Source: Prevotellaceae bacterium (GTDB lineage Bacteria; Bacteroidota; Bacteroidia; Bacteroidales; UBA932). Taken from it: DNA of 6,552 bases. The position numbers and the translations under genes were made by a program. The notes below the pieces were generated by a model. It was not told the origin of the DNA. It did not search any database and saw only the letters and a list, made by a program, of their open reading frames with translations. Shown here one piece after another: positions 5,358 to 6,552 of this stretch (positions are counted from its first letter, which is position 1; each line of letters begins with the position of its first letter). The DNA lies in assembly GCA_031289895.1 (NCBI GenBank), contig JAITOP010000126.1, positions 1 through 6,552 on the forward strand. The letters are read 5' to 3'.

Positions 5358-5414
5358 AATTAATTTATTTCAACAATTAATAAAAAAATAAAATTATTTA
5401 CATATAATTTCGTA

Positions 5415-5422
5415 CAAAAATA
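5415..5422 (-). promoter_or_regulatory. Candidate -7 element for the cca cluster
   Basis: TATTTTTG on the minus strand matches TAnnTTTG and lies 58 bases before the cca start codon. I see no TTG at the expected distance upstream, so this is half of a promoter only. It sits one base from the -7 element of the opposite gene. Confidence 0.35.
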
Positions 5423-5423
5423 G

Positions 5424-5431
5424 TAATTTTG
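5424..5431 (+). promoter_or_regulatory. Candidate -7 element for the aminotransferase gene
   Basis: TAATTTTG matches TAnnTTTG and ends 26 bases before the ATG at 5458, predicting a leader of about 20 bases. A matching -33 TTG is not found at 19 bases; the nearest candidate, TTTAC at 5397-5401, is too far and imperfect. Confidence 0.45.
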
Positions 5432-5457
5432 TTGCAAATTAAAATCTTTATATAATT

Positions 5458-6552
5458 ATGAAAGTAAAAAAAACAGGCGTGGCACTTCCGGCAATCCACG
5501 AAATGGGACGAAAAATACAGGAATTGAGCCAACAAACAGGACAAGAATATTTATTTTTACAACGCGGAATTAATTCTGTGGTTAATATAAATCTGAGCGA
5601 AGTTGTGAAAAATATTGATTTCAACAGTCGCGAAATGCAGGTTTATCCGCCAAGTCAAGGACGCACCGAATTGCGCACTGCAATAAACGATGAATATTTC
5701 GGCGGAAAAACAGATGTTTCGTGTATTTCTATCTGCGGCGGCGGAATGCCGGGAATCGATAACGCTTTTCAGATTGCAGATGTGCGCAAAATTTATTTGC
5801 CTGTTTATCATTGGGGCAACTATCACAATGCAATGATAATTCGCAATATCAAATTTGATGAGTACGATACATTTGACGATTTGAAAAAAATACTTAACCA
5901 ACTGAAAGATTGCGCCGTGCTGCTTGGCTATCCGGGAAATCCTTTCGGAAATAAATACGATGATGACGAATTATTTGCAACAATAAAAATGCTTAGCGAC
6001 AACGGTACAGTTGTGTTTTATGATAGTCCGTACCGGCGCGTTTTTTACGGCAGCAACGACAATTTTTATCAACGCCTTTTGGATGTCGAAAACGTTGTTA
6101 TACTTGATAGTTTCAGCAAATCATTAGGTCTTAGCGGACAACGTTTAGGTTTTGTTCACAGCAAAAACGCCGAATTTAATCACGAAATGGCTGTGCGGCT
6201 CGCTTTTGCAACAAACGGAACAAATGTATTCGGTCAGATTTTGATTGAAAAATTACTCACAACGCCCGAAGGAAAAAAAGCAGTAACCGATTTCAAAACC
6301 ACAACAGTAGCCGAAATCACAAAAAACATAAATTATCTTCAAGAATCGGGACTTATAGCAAACGAATTATACAAAGGCTGCACCCCCGTTGGAATTTTTG
6401 CGATTGTGAATATAAGCGAAGAAGTATTGCTCGAAAACAGAATAGGAAGCGTATCGCTGGCAAAATTCACATTATCGCGCAAGCAAGAAGCAGCAAAATA
6501 TGCAAGAGTTTGCGTTTCGATAGACCATAAAAAATTTGTGGAATTTTTTAAT
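5458..6552 (+). CDS. PLP-dependent class I/II aminotransferase (3' end outside the window)
   Basis: The frame is open from ATG at 5458 through the last base, giving 365 residues without a stop; fold-type I enzymes usually have about 380-420, so little is missing. Landmarks of the family are YPPSQGRTELR (63-73) in the N-terminal part, GGGMPGI (94-100) near the cofactor phosphate site, YPGNPFG (158-164) with N161, FYDSPYRR with D189 for the pyridine nitrogen and Y192, and SFSKSLGLSGQRLGF with K221 as the PLP lysine. It should transfer amino groups between an amino acid and a 2-oxo acid in the cytoplasm. The substrate cannot be told. The start is the first ATG after the promoter candidate; the leader has no Shine-Dalgarno site. 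It is divergent from the cca cluster, with 100 bases between start codons, and its downstream partners are not visible. Confidence 0.9.
   Translation, partial: MKVKKTGVALPAIHEMGRKIQELSQQTGQEYLFLQRGINSVVNINLSEVVKNIDFNSREMQVYPPSQGRTELRTAINDEYFGGKTDVSCISICGGGMPGIDNAFQIADVRKIYLPVYHWGNYHNAMIIRNIKFDEYDTFDDLKKILNQLKDCAVLLGYPGNPFGNKYDDDELFATIKMLSDNGTVVFYDSPYRRVFYGSNDNFYQRLLDVENVVILDSFSKSLGLSGQRLGFVHSKNAEFNHEMAVRLAFATNGTNVFGQILIEKLLTTPEGKKAVTDFKTTTVAEITKNINYLQESGLIANELYKGCTPVGIFAIVNISEEVLLENRIGSVSLAKFTLSRKQEAAKYARVCVSIDHKKFVEFFN

Noticed and set aside
5557..5901. Minus-strand frame of 114 codons opposite the aminotransferase
   Set aside because: It lies antisense to conserved aminotransferase motifs, has no family resemblance and no start context.

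Overview
The window looks like chromosomal DNA of an AT-rich member of the Bacteroidota. The evidence is the low GC of spacers and third codon positions, genes that lack clear Shine-Dalgarno sites, and several matches to the Bacteroidota promoter consensus (TTG, about 19 bases, TAnnTTTG). No rRNA, tRNA, CRISPR array, transposase or integrase was seen. Genus cannot be told from the window.

Layout. Positions 1-838 hold no convincing protein gene and are rich in repeats: the edge of a dispersed palindromic repeat (1-22), two arrays with a 7-base period (61-109 and 137-234), then the first copy of a 339-base direct repeat (283-621). A plus-strand gene (839-1666) encodes an unrecognised eight-helix membrane protein made of two similar halves. 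The second copy of the direct repeat (1777-2115) follows and runs into the 3' end of the next gene. On the minus strand, 5357 to 2065 is a tight three-gene cluster: CCA-adding tRNA nucleotidyltransferase, a membrane-anchored metallophosphoesterase and a YjjG-like HAD nucleotidase. Divergent from it, at 5458, starts a PLP-dependent aminotransferase that runs off the right edge.

The most interesting part is the direct repeat. Read on the minus strand, each copy carries the last 16 codons and stop of the HAD gene, an intergenic stretch, a good Bacteroidota-type promoter, and a short transcribed region that folds into a long hairpin. Just outside the repeat each copy is followed by a terminator-like hairpin. 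This reads as a duplicated small RNA gene of about 115 bases, or possibly a 19-22 residue peptide gene. The two copies differ at 6 of 339 positions, and all six lie outside both the predicted transcript and the HAD codons. The duplication brackets the membrane-protein gene, which suggests that this gene arrived by recombination or insertion at the 3' end of the HAD gene. That history is inference.

The minus-strand cluster combines tRNA 3'-end maturation, a phosphoesterase facing the membrane, and nucleotide housecleaning. Tight spacing suggests co-transcription, but no shared pathway can be shown from sequence alone.
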